Source: SHAN690 sp023262195
GTDB taxonomy: Bacteria > Bacteroidota > Bacteroidia > Flavobacteriales_G > Salibacteraceae
NCBI GenBank assembly: GCA_038142005.1
Contig: JAYQJE010000001.1
Span: 806,001-870,000, forward strand
Direction: 5' to 3'
Length of the DNA stretch: 64,000 nucleotides
Part shown: piece by piece, positions 24,603 through 33,172 of the stretch
Position numbering within the stretch: position 1 is the stretch's first letter
Layout: each line of letters begins with the position of its first letter
The notes under the pieces: model-generated
Told to the model about the DNA's origin: nothing
Seen by the model: only the letters and a program-made list of their open reading frames with translations
Database searches by the model: none
Position numbers and translations under genes: made by a program

Positions 24603-25865
24603 CTAAATTCCAATTTCCATAAACTCAACAATGAGTTTAAACACTTCACTATAATTCGTTAATGGTAGATTTTCAGGGACGTCATTGATGTCATGATAGT
24701 GGTTGTAATCTCCCATGGTATAGATGAAAAAGCAAGGCACTCCCTTTTCATGAAAAGGATGGTGATCGCTATTTGCAGCAGGCCCGCGAGCCTTAACCTG
24801 CTCTACGAGCCCCATTTCCATATTAATGGAACTCAATTTTGCAAAGTGCTCTTCAAGAACCTTACCATTCACAGCGGTGACGCCTTTGCCAGCGTCCCCC
24901 ATTAAATCCAAGTTCATCAAAAAACCAATTTTGGACAAATCAATAGGGCTATTGTCAACGAAATACTGAGATCCAACAAGTCCTGCTTCTTCACCAGAAA
25001 ACCAAATAAAGCGCACTTCAAATTCAGGAGGGTTTTGGAGGTAATACTTATAAATGTCCAATAACATTGCGGAACCGCTTGCATTATCATTTGCCCCCGC
25101 GATGTAAACCTCAGAGCCCATTCTGCCCAAGTGATCTAGGTGTGCTGTATAAACTCGCATCTTTTTTCCAGCCGTATCCGTTCCGGGTATGGTTGCCATA
25201 AGGTTTGCCGTACGATGATTGGTCAAATATTCCTGGTCAATATTGAGAGTTACCCTCTTAATTTTCTTCTTATAGGCTTCTTTACGCACACTAAGTATTG
25301 GAATTTGGAGGAATGAATTGCTGACCGACCAAGTGAGGGGTTTTTCTGTGAGAATCATATAGCCTGCTGCTTTCAATGGGTCCTGTCGAACATCAGAGAT
25401 GAGTTGTGCATAATTTGAATTTTTGGCACCCTCATCAAACACCACAACCTTACCCTCGAACCGACCATTGGCAATTTGAGCGAAAAGCTCCTCCTCTGAT
25501 TTGGCCCATTTAGTTTTGAAATAAACAGCAGTAAACTCACCGTGAGCACCTCCGGATATGGGGTCAATGATAAAGTCTTCACCGGTGGATAAAACATTGT
25601 TATTTAATTCGACCGAGAGTGCTCCAGGGAAAGTGTTGGCTTGCATTTCGAAGGTTATCACTCCTAATCTAGCACTGCCATTGAGCTTGCGCAACTCGCG
25701 CATCATAAAATTTATTGCCTCTGAGTCACCTCTTTTCACATATCCTCTGCCGTGATAGACAGGAGAGCATAAGGAGTCTATTATTTGTCTAACATATTGT
25801 GTGTCTTGACCTATGCTATGGGTGAATAAAACGGAGAGGAAAAAAGCGAGCGTAAGTGATTTCAT
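24603..25865 (-). CDS. Secreted M28 family zinc aminopeptidase
   Basis: 420 residues with signal peptide MKSLTLAFFLSVLFTHSIGQ. A PA-like insert (about 80-200) precedes the M28 catalytic domain: YTAHLDHLGRMG (zinc His), GANDNASGSAML (bridging Asp), FSGEEAGLVGSQYF (Glu-Glu), MNLDLMGD (Asp), and a C-terminal HYHDINDVP His. All zinc ligands are present. It probably trims peptides in the periplasm or outside. No T9SS sorting tail is seen. ATGA overlap with the upstream coiled-coil gene; convergent with the sigma/anti-sigma pair. Confidence 0.85.
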   Translation of the reverse strand: MKSLTLAFFLSVLFTHSIGQDTQYVRQIIDSLCSPVYHGRGYVKRGDSEAINFMMRELRKLNGSARLGVITFEMQANTFPGALSVELNNNVLSTGEDFIIDPISGGAHGEFTAVYFKTKWAKSEEELFAQIANGRFEGKVVVFDEGAKNSNYAQLISDVRQDPLKAAGYMILTEKPLTWSVSNSFLQIPILSVRKEAYKKKIKRVTLNIDQEYLTNHRTANLMATIPGTDTAGKKMRVYTAHLDHLGRMGSEVYIAGANDNASGSAMLLDIYKYYLQNPPEFEVRFIWFSGEEAGLVGSQYFVDNSPIDLSKIGFLMNLDLMGDAGKGVTAVNGKVLEEHFAKLSSINMEMGLVEQVKARGPAANSDHHPFHEKGVPCFFIYTMGDYNHYHDINDVPENLPLTNYSEVFKLIVEFMEIGI

Positions 25866-26557
25866 AGTTTGGAAAAACGTCTTGAGACAAGGGATTTGAA
25901 TGCGACAACGGTTTCATCTTCGTCTTCCCATTGGTATTTAATGCCGAGATTTTCGTTCAATAAGCGGTGAGCATCTTTCTCTGATTCGATGTGATTCAAC
26001 TCGTCAATAGCACGGGTAAATGCATTCATGTCACCACCAAACAGCTCATTGGCATATAAGAATCGTTCGTTGATTCCGATACCTCGTTTAAGGTCGTTGA
26101 GCTTTTGTTTTGATACTCGATCTACGACCGTAGGGCGATCTTCAAAGGATTGAGGTTGTCTTGATAATCCGATATCTTTTGACAGTTCATCAATGGTGCG
26201 CATAATTGCCTCGTGCTGTGCTTCACCAACAACGGGTACTTCGGATTCATCTGGGGTGATTATTTCATTGTCATTTGCTTCAGAAACTACCGTTTTTTGC
26301 ATTGACGATTCTTTATTCTCCTCGGCTTCTCGTTCAAGTGCTTCAGCCTTTAATCGAGCAAGACGAGCAGCTTCTTCAGCCCTCTTTTGCATTTCTGCTT
26401 GCTCTTCGGCATTCTGCTCTTCCACTTTTTTTCGTGAAATATGATCATCAAGCCTAGCTTGCAGCACGGATAATTCTTGTTGGATGAGGAGTAGCTCGTG
26501 CTCTTTTTCTTCCACTTTGGCTTTTAAGGACTCAATATCCCGTCTTAGTTGTTCCAT
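25862..26557 (-). CDS. Coiled-coil protein of unknown function
   Basis: About 231 residues starting at ATG 26557 (MEQLRRDIESLKAKVEEKEH); a longer frame to 26623 lacks family character. Residues 1-100 are a long charged coiled coil (QQELSVLQARLDDHISRKKV, AEEAARLARLKAEALEREAE), followed by an acidic linker and a conserved-looking C-terminus (LNDLKRGIGINERFLYANEL, FGGDMNAFTRAIDELNHIES, WEDEDETVVAFKSLVSRRFS). The C-terminal signature occurs in many uncharacterised Bacteroidota cytoplasmic proteins. Overlaps the M28 gene by four bases. Confidence 0.65.
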   Translation of the reverse strand: MEQLRRDIESLKAKVEEKEHELLLIQQELSVLQARLDDHISRKKVEEQNAEEQAEMQKRAEEAARLARLKAEALEREAEENKESSMQKTVVSEANDNEIITPDESEVPVVGEAQHEAIMRTIDELSKDIGLSRQPQSFEDRPTVVDRVSKQKLNDLKRGIGINERFLYANELFGGDMNAFTRAIDELNHIESEKDAHRLLNENLGIKYQWEDEDETVVAFKSLVSRRFSKL

Positions 26558-26711
26558 GAAGTTCCTTTTGCTATGCCTCAAAGATGTGAAAAGAGAAGGT
26601 GAGACTCTGCAAAATCCCCACAATTTATTATCACAAGTCCTTGCACATTTGAGGAAAGTCTATGGAATTTAAATCCAATCATACATCTTCGCATTAAGTA
26701 GCAGCTATCAA

Positions 26712-27311
26712 TTGTTTTTAGAACACACAGGCACAGAAAAGCATAAATTTGGATGGATCGAAGTGATCTGTGGTTCCATGTTTTCAGGTAAAACAGAAGA
26801 ATTGATTCGAAGGTTGAAGCGAGCTCAAATTGCAGGTCAAAAGATTGAAATATTCAAACCTGAAGTTGACATCCGATATGATGAAGAAGAGGTTGTTTCT
26901 CACGATGAAAACAGCCTATCGAGTACCCCGGTCAAGTCTTCGAGCAACATATTAATTCTAGCAAACGATGCCGAAGTTGTGGGTATTGATGAAGCGCAAT
27001 TCTTTGATCTTGAGCTTATAAACGTGTGTAATCAACTAGCATCATTGGGTAAAAGAGTGGTGATTGCCGGATTGGATATGGATTTTAAAGGCAGACCTTT
27101 TGGGCCTATGCCTGGGCTTATGGCCATTGCTGAATACGTAACCAAAGTGCATGCGATTTGTGTAAAGTGTGGTTCATTGGCAAACCATAGCCATAGAGTA
27201 ATAGACAGTGAAAAGCTTGTGGAGCTAGGGGAAAGAACCGAATATGAGCCATTATGTAGAGGGTGTTTTGCTAGAGAAGATTTAAAGGCCGAAAAAATCG
27301 AAAAGTCGTGA
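26712..27311 (+). CDS. tdk: Thymidine kinase
   Basis: 199 residues; phosphorylates thymidine to dTMP (salvage). P-loop IEVICGSMFSGKTEELIRRL, Walker B-like VVGIDEAQFFD, lasso region PFGPMPGLMAIAEYVTKVHA, and four zinc Cys in CVKCGS and CRGCF. The start is TTG 26712, giving the family N-terminus FLEHTGTEKHKFGWIEV; an ATG would be expected, so either a rare start or a base error. The stop overlaps the GTG of murF (GTGA). Confidence 0.92.
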   Translation: MFLEHTGTEKHKFGWIEVICGSMFSGKTEELIRRLKRAQIAGQKIEIFKPEVDIRYDEEEVVSHDENSLSSTPVKSSSNILILANDAEVVGIDEAQFFDLELINVCNQLASLGKRVVIAGLDMDFKGRPFGPMPGLMAIAEYVTKVHAICVKCGSLANHSHRVIDSEKLVELGERTEYEPLCRGCFAREDLKAEKIEKS

Positions 27312-28648
27312 AGTACACCATTGAATCGATAGCCGATGCATTAAAGGTTGATGCAGCCATAGTTTTACCCAGATGCGAAATATCAGGAGTGACCATAGAC
27401 CACAGGAAGGTAACTGATAAAAGCACTTTGTTTGTGGCACTAAAGGGACAGAAAGTTGATGGGCACGTTTTTATTCCAGAGCTCCTTGATATGGGGGTTC
27501 ACAACTTTCTGATTTCTGATGAACGCATACTTAAGGAGCATAAAGACCAAGCTAATTTTCTATTGGTCAACAATGTGGTGAATGCTCTGCAATCCGTTGC
27601 AACGCAACATCGAATGAAGTTTAGTCTACCTGTAATTGGGATTACTGGCAGCAATGGAAAGACGGTGGTTAAAGAATGGTTGAACACGCTTTTGGAATCA
27701 ACCTTCAGAATTTGTCGGAGCCCAAAAAGTTTTAATTCTCAGATCGGTGTTCCATTGTCGGTATTGAAACTTGGAACGGAGCATACATTAGCGCTGTTTG
27801 AAGCGGGCATATCAAAGCAAGGAGAAATGCCGAAGTTGAGAGAGGTCATTAAACCTACCATTGGTCTAATGACCAATTTAGGAGATGCGCATGACGCAGG
27901 ATTTGATTCGAGAGACAAAAAGCTGTTTGAGAAGCTAAGCCTATTTAAAGATTGCGAAAAGGTCATATGTTGTAAAGATCATCTTTGGTTTGTCAACAAT
28001 CAAGATAAGCTCAGTTTACCGGTGTTCACTTGGTCACAGTCAGACAAAGCCAGCGATGTATATGTGAAAGGTGTTAGCTCAAATGCGGGAGCGAGTCATC
28101 TTGAGCTTATCTATAAAGGTCAGGACTATTTAATTGAGCTGCCATTTGAAGACCGTGCTTCGATAGAAAACTCTATACATTGTTTTTGTTTAATCGCCAT
28201 TTTGGAAAAGTTGACTCCAGATGTGCTCGACCGATTCAAGCGCTTATCGCCAGTAGCCATGCGCATGGAGATTAAGATGGGGGTTGAGAATAGCATGATC
28301 ATTGACGACAGCTATAATTCTGACATCGGGTCCTTGGCAGCAGCGTTGGATCAGCTAAACTCAATGAAGGCATCGGGTCGCATGGTTATTCTTAGTGATT
28401 TAGACCCAGACAATAGTCACAAAAGCGTTTATGCTGAAATAGTAAGGCACGTTAATCGAGCCATCGTGGATGAGGTGGTATTGATTGGCAAACACATATC
28501 AATGCATGTTGCGCAATTCAATGCAAGTACAGTCAACAAATTCGACTCTGTGGACGGCTTTTTTGACTCGCTATCGCTGAAAACCCTACGCGACAAGGCT
28601 ATTTTAATTAAAAGGGGCACGGACTTTTTAAGTTTGAGCGCCTTGTGA
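27308..28648 (+). CDS. murF: UDP-MurNAc-tripeptide:D-Ala-D-Ala ligase half of a MurF-Alr fusion
   Basis: 446 residues as read. Adds D-Ala-D-Ala to UDP-MurNAc-tripeptide (peptidoglycan). N-domain DALKVDAAIVLPRCEISGVT, TLFVALKGQKVDGHVFI; ATP site VIGITGSNGKTVVKEWLNTL; NSQIGVPLSVLKL; MRMEIKMGVENSMIIDDSYN. In Bacteroidota, MurF and alanine racemase form one polypeptide. Here the frame ends DFLSLSAL, while the racemase frame reads LFKFERLVKHMQAK just before its GTG, matching the linker of the fused family, so a single-base error at the T5 run (28625-28629) probably splits one gene of about 820 residues. Confidence 0.9.
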   Translation: MKYTIESIADALKVDAAIVLPRCEISGVTIDHRKVTDKSTLFVALKGQKVDGHVFIPELLDMGVHNFLISDERILKEHKDQANFLLVNNVVNALQSVATQHRMKFSLPVIGITGSNGKTVVKEWLNTLLESTFRICRSPKSFNSQIGVPLSVLKLGTEHTLALFEAGISKQGEMPKLREVIKPTIGLMTNLGDAHDAGFDSRDKKLFEKLSLFKDCEKVICCKDHLWFVNNQDKLSLPVFTWSQSDKASDVYVKGVSSNAGASHLELIYKGQDYLIELPFEDRASIENSIHCFCLIAILEKLTPDVLDRFKRLSPVAMRMEIKMGVENSMIIDDSYNSDIGSLAAALDQLNSMKASGRMVILSDLDPDNSHKSVYAEIVRHVNRAIVDEVVLIGKHISMHVAQFNASTVNKFDSVDGFFDSLSLKTLRDKAILIKRGTDFLSLSAL

Positions 28649-29769
28649 AGCACATGCAAGCAAAGCAGCACCAAACAAGGCTTGAAATCGATTTGCAAAA
28701 ACTCACGAGTAACCTGCGTTATTATCGGTCCATTTTAGAGCCGGACACGGCAATTATGGTTATGGTAAAAGCGTTTGCCTATGGCAGCGGCAGCTTTGAA
28801 ATTGCCCGTGTCTTGCAGCAAGAACGAGTTGACTATTTGGCTGTGGCATATACAGACGAAGGGCTGGTGTTGAGAGAGCGGGGCATTCGTATTCCAATCA
28901 TGGTAATGAGTCCAAACAAAGCGGAATATGAGAAAATTATCAGAAACAATTTGGAGCCAGAAATCTTCTCAATTCGAGCCCTCCAAGATTTTGTACAAGT
29001 GGCAAAAGCCAACAGGCATTTATTTGACATTCTTAAGATTCACTTGAAGATAGATTCAGGAATGCATCGTCTAGGTATTGATGAGAATGACGTCCCAAGA
29101 ATCCTTGAAGTATTGCAGGATGAAGAGTATATCAGGCTTTCCAGTGTTTTTACGCATTTGGCTGCTGCAGATGATGATGCACATGATGAGTTTACAAAAA
29201 ATCAAGTGACAAAATTCTCGAAGGTAGCTGATGAGCTCGCCTTAATAGTAAGCACTCCTTTCATGAGGCATGTTCTTAACTCCAGCGGTGCTTTAAGGTT
29301 TCCTGATTATCAATTTGACATGGTGCGTTTGGGAATAGGTTTGTATGGTTTTGGTAATGCACATCACGATAGGCATCTTTTGGCCCTTGGAGCATTAAAA
29401 TCATACATATTGCAGATAAAGCATATTCCGGCAGGGGAATCAATTGGGTATAGTCGGGCTGGTAGGTTTGATGAAGACCGAACCATTGCTACCGTGGCTG
29501 TAGGCTATGCCGATGGATTAGATCGAAAGCTAGGAAACAGAAAATGGGGGTTGCGTTGGAATAATAGAAGCTGTCCAATTGTTGGTAACGTTTGCATGGA
29601 TATGTGCATGGTAGATGTCACGGGGCTTAAAGCGAAAGAAGGCGATGAAATCATAGTTTTTGATGGAGCAGCCGACATTCGAAAAATGGCAGAAATCGTA
29701 GGAACTATCCCCTATGAAATACTGACCAACCTTTCTGATCGTGTGTCGAGGGTTTATTTGAAAGAATAG
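28645..29769 (+). CDS. alr: Alanine racemase half of the MurF-Alr fusion
   Basis: 374 residues as read from GTG 28645, but probably the C-terminal half of the fusion with the preceding frame. Makes D-Ala by PLP-dependent racemisation: QTRLEIDLQKLTSNLRYYRS, PLP Lys in MVMVKAFAYGSGSFEIA, catalytic Tyr in SIGYSRAGRF, tail CMVDVTGLKAKEGDEIIVF and IPYEILTNLSDRVSRVY. The PLP motif has VKAFAYG in place of VKANAYG, usual for the fused Bacteroidota type. The fusion couples D-Ala supply to MurF. Two bases before a glycosyltransferase gene. Confidence 0.9.
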   Translation: MKHMQAKQHQTRLEIDLQKLTSNLRYYRSILEPDTAIMVMVKAFAYGSGSFEIARVLQQERVDYLAVAYTDEGLVLRERGIRIPIMVMSPNKAEYEKIIRNNLEPEIFSIRALQDFVQVAKANRHLFDILKIHLKIDSGMHRLGIDENDVPRILEVLQDEEYIRLSSVFTHLAAADDDAHDEFTKNQVTKFSKVADELALIVSTPFMRHVLNSSGALRFPDYQFDMVRLGIGLYGFGNAHHDRHLLALGALKSYILQIKHIPAGESIGYSRAGRFDEDRTIATVAVGYADGLDRKLGNRKWGLRWNNRSCPIVGNVCMDMCMVDVTGLKAKEGDEIIVFDGAADIRKMAEIVGTIPYEILTNLSDRVSRVYLKE

Positions 29770-29771
29770 GA

Positions 29772-30527
29772 ATGCCAAAGATTTCAGCCATAATTCTCAC
29801 CCTTAACGAAGAGCGAAATATTGCGCGTTGTTTAAACAGTTTGAAGGATGTTGTGGATGAAATTGTAGTGGTCGACTCTTTTTCCACGGATAAAACTGAA
29901 AGCATCGTTTCTCAATACAAAGCACGCTTTGTGAAACAAGAGTTTTTAGGCTACATAGAACAAAAAAACTTTGCCTTAAAGCTGGCAAGTCACGATCATA
30001 TTCTTTCGTTGGATGCTGATGAAGCACTAAGCCCTGAATTAAGAGCATCAGTTTTCGAAGTAAAAGAGAAGTTTGATTGTGATGGCTATTATATGAATCG
30101 ATTGGCCAATTATTGTGGACAATGGATTAGGCATAGCGGATGGTATCCAGATAAAAAAATGCGGTTGTTTAACCGTAAAATGGGTGCGTGGAAGGGCACC
30201 AATCCGCATGACAAATACGTTTTAAATACAAAGGCTAAATCAGGATTTTTAGCTGGCGATATCCTTCACTATACCTTCTACACCGTTGACGAACATAAAA
30301 GGCAGGTTGAGAACTTTTCTAGCATTGCAGCTCAAGCCAAATTCGATCAAGGTATTCGGTCAAATGCGCTAAAAATCTTAATCAAACCCATTGCACGATT
30401 TGTGAAAGGCTACGTTTTTAAGCTTGGGTTTTTAGATGGCTACTACGGTTGGCTAATTGGTATCTATTCCGCACGCGCCACATATTTGAAGTATTCAAAA
30501 CTTCTTAAAATTCAGAATAACCAATGA
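29772..30527 (+). CDS. Family 2 glycosyltransferase, KdtX/WaaE-like
   Basis: 251 residues. GT2 core MPKISAIILTLNEERNIARC, DEIVVVDSFSTDKTESIVSQ, a DxD-type LSLDADEALSPELRA, then NYCGQWIRHSGWYPDKKMRL and LAGDILHYTFYTVDEHKRQV. This resembles WaaE/KdtX-type enzymes that decorate the LPS core. A C-terminal basic, partly hydrophobic segment (IKPIARFVKGYVFKLGFLDG) may sit on the membrane. Overlaps the next GT gene by four bases; with the facing O-antigen ligase it makes an envelope sugar cluster. Confidence 0.83.
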   Translation: MPKISAIILTLNEERNIARCLNSLKDVVDEIVVVDSFSTDKTESIVSQYKARFVKQEFLGYIEQKNFALKLASHDHILSLDADEALSPELRASVFEVKEKFDCDGYYMNRLANYCGQWIRHSGWYPDKKMRLFNRKMGAWKGTNPHDKYVLNTKAKSGFLAGDILHYTFYTVDEHKRQVENFSSIAAQAKFDQGIRSNALKILIKPIARFVKGYVFKLGFLDGYYGWLIGIYSARATYLKYSKLLKIQNNQ

Positions 30528-31630
30528 GAGTGCTGCATATAAGTTCGCCAAAGACATGGCGCGGGGGCGAACAGCAGCTATTGTATTTGGTTGAAGAATT
30601 TAATCAAATAGGAGTTTGGCAATTGGTCTTATGCCCATTTAATTCGGCAGTGCATAAATATTGCCTCAAAAACCACATCAACCATCTTACTTATTTCAAG
30701 GGGTTTTCTGCGAATCCAATGGTGGCGTTTCGGGTCAATCACATTTGTAAGCGTGAGGGCATTGATCTAATGCACGTGCACGATAGTCATGCGCACAATT
30801 TCGCAGTATTGAGCACTGTGCTTACAAAAAACACGGTACCAATTATTGTTTCTAGAAGGGTTGACTTTCCCGTAAAAGACACAAGCATGTCTTTTTATAA
30901 ATATAACCACCCCAATATCGCCAAGATTATCTGCGTTTCGCAGGCCATCGCAGATATTATGGAAAAATCCATTGAAGACAAGGTTAAACTTGAGGTGGTG
31001 CACAGTGGCGTAGACCTGAATAAATTCACAAATGTTCCTAAGGTAGATATCCGAAAAGAACTAGGAATTGATTCAGAGTATGCTCTTGTGGGTAATGTTG
31101 CGGCACTTGCACCACATAAAGACTATGAAACGTTTATTGCTACGGCAAAACAGATTGTTGGTCAAGGACATAAGGTGAAATTTTTAGCCATTGGAGACGG
31201 CCCTTCGCGCAAACAAGTAGAAGAGGAAATAGCCAAGAATAATTTAGAAGATCATGTATTGCTCTTAGGTTTTCGTGATGATGTGGTATCCCTTTTACCT
31301 GAGTTGGATGTGTTTCTCATTACTTCAAAAACTGAAGGTTTGGGAACTTCGATTTTGGATGCGCAAGTGGCACGGATTCCAATTGTAGCAACACGTGCTG
31401 GGGGAATAGTTGAAATTGTCAAGCATGAGGTCAATGGTTTGGTAGCAGATGTGGCAGACTCAAAACAGCTTGCCGCTCATGTGATAAGACTATTAAACGA
31501 CAGAACATTTGCTCAGAAATTGGTTGAAGCAGGCGCTGATATGGTCAAGTCATTTTCAAAGAGGATGACCGCACAAAAAACAAAGGCAGTTTATAATTGG
31601 GTTTTACGCGGTAACGCAGAGAGCGAGTAG
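30524..31630 (+). CDS. Family 4 glycosyltransferase
   Basis: 368 residues, GT-B fold. N-terminal MRVLHISSPKTWRGGEQQLL with the donor-side GGEQ motif; C-terminal Glycos_transf_1 domain with VGNVAALAPHKDYETFIATA, FLAIGDGPSRKQVEEEI, LLLGFRDDV and LITSKTEGLGTSILDAQVAR (E-x7-E, here EGLGTSILD) and ATRAGGIVEIV. Probably transfers a sugar to LPS or an O-chain precursor. Its last 40 bases overlap the convergent O-antigen ligase if the frame of that gene is corrected. Confidence 0.85.
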   Translation: MRVLHISSPKTWRGGEQQLLYLVEEFNQIGVWQLVLCPFNSAVHKYCLKNHINHLTYFKGFSANPMVAFRVNHICKREGIDLMHVHDSHAHNFAVLSTVLTKNTVPIIVSRRVDFPVKDTSMSFYKYNHPNIAKIICVSQAIADIMEKSIEDKVKLEVVHSGVDLNKFTNVPKVDIRKELGIDSEYALVGNVAALAPHKDYETFIATAKQIVGQGHKVKFLAIGDGPSRKQVEEEIAKNNLEDHVLLLGFRDDVVSLLPELDVFLITSKTEGLGTSILDAQVARIPIVATRAGGIVEIVKHEVNGLVADVADSKQLAAHVIRLLNDRTFAQKLVEAGADMVKSFSKRMTAQKTKAVYNWVLRGNAESE

Positions 31631-33169
31631 AGCAAAAAGGAGTTGAAGAAAGCGTATAGGGTAATGCCTATTTGCGTTGATAGTGTATCCTCATTTACCA
31701 TACTTGAAAAAGAATTATGCAGAATCCGATATATAAAAAGGAGTTAGCATGATTGATGGTTAAAAATGGTGTGATAATAGAGGCAAGAAAAATCATTAAA
31801 CCAATTAAACCAACCGCCACCAATATGGATAAGTATTGATTATGAGCTTTTAGCCGGTAACGTTTGGCTAGTCGCGTGTTTTGCTTCTCGTAAGTTTCAT
31901 CATACTTTGACAATACATCTCCAGCTCCTACACCAATAATTGGAGATTCCGAAAAATTTGTGTTGCGGTTCTCCAAAATTCAAAGCGCTGAGTCACCGAG
32001 TGGCCCTGAACATTCTTGTCTTGAATCATTTTGTCGAACTCCCAAATGACTGTATATATCCTGTTGTCAAGAGCGTTTCCATAGAGGAATCGAGTATTGG
32101 CGACACCATTTTCGATGGCATAAATATCTTCTTCTGTAAGTTTTCTGAACCCTTCGGCATCTTTCCTCAGTCCTTTGCTTGTCATGTACCTGATTAGCGT
32201 GGTGTATACATATTGCCCTTTATTATCTTGTCCGTTGAAGTATGGAATATCACTTACTTTATTCCACTCGCGCTCAATCTCTGATGGGGCGATATACAAA
32301 TTAATATAGTGGCCATTCTCAAGGGTTAGGGTATTTGTGTCGTGCTGATACCTGGTGCCCTCCGCAGTGTGAGTGTCGAGATTAGAGAAGTCAAGTTGTT
32401 TATCTGGATAAAATGCATCGATCTGGAAAATGAGGTATAATCCAATAAAAAGTGGCGCAATAAGTAAAACAGTATTCGCGGTGGCCCTTAATACAGGCTC
32501 TTTTAAATAGAAGACAGCATAGAATAGGAGCATGTAACTACACAAGAGCCAAACGATAATCCCCGTCATGGATTGTAAAATGAATACAAACAGACTCATC
32601 CAGATGGTAAGTATCACATAAGCGACACGCAACCAAGGTTTCTTTTCTTCATTCCAAGCACAGTTTAAAAGGATGAGATAGCTCAAACATACCATGAGGG
32701 AATACCGTATGTGGCTCGTGAAAAGGCTGATCTCTCTAAACTCAAATCCTGGCTGGCCGCGAGTAATAAAGTAAGTATAGGTTGAAAAAATCGATGCGCC
32801 AATCACCGCAGCACTGAATAGTGCTCCAATCCATAGGAACTCTGATCTTTTTAGCTTTTGAGAAAGTGGAATTACGATTGGAAAGAGCAGCAATGGAAGC
32901 CGAAGCCTTATTTCACCTAGACCCGAGTCAAGGTCATCAGACCACAATAAGCTCATGGCATACATTAGAAAAACACCTACGAAGAGCCAAATGCTTGGAG
33001 TAGTTCGAAGTTTTTGCAACCGCTCATTCCACCTGCCTTCAAGTATAAAGTTGAGTGCTAGAAGAATTTCTCCAACGCTGATAATTACCCTAGAGAAAGG
33101 GAGGCCTATGGCAATTATACCAAGGCAGAATAAATATATCCAGCGATGCTGTTTAGCGGTTAAAACCAT
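31591..33169 (-). CDS. O-antigen ligase/polymerase family membrane protein, two frameshifts
   Basis: About 520 residues, ten or more membrane helices. First frame 33169 to about 31965 (WIYLFCLGIIAIGLPFSRVI, LYAMSLLWSDDLDSGLGEIR in outline); then a second frame with SPIIGVGAGDVLSKYDETY, the typical Wzy_C/WaaL loop, and AHNQYLSILVAVGLIGLMIF. A third frame after about 31665 reads SMVNEDTLSTQIGITLYAFF, the usual family end, stopping at 31591. It contains a large periplasmic loop (about 240-390) with DFSNLDTHTAEGTRYQHDTN, longer than in most members. Ligates or polymerises surface polysaccharide. Convergent with two glycosyltransferases. Confidence 0.8.
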
Positions 33170-33172
33170 AGG

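Noticed and set aside
26557..26623. N-terminal extension of the coiled-coil gene
   Set aside because: The added residues (WGFCRVSPSLFTSLRHSK) do not resemble a signal peptide or the family; MEQLRRDIE at 26557 is the better start.
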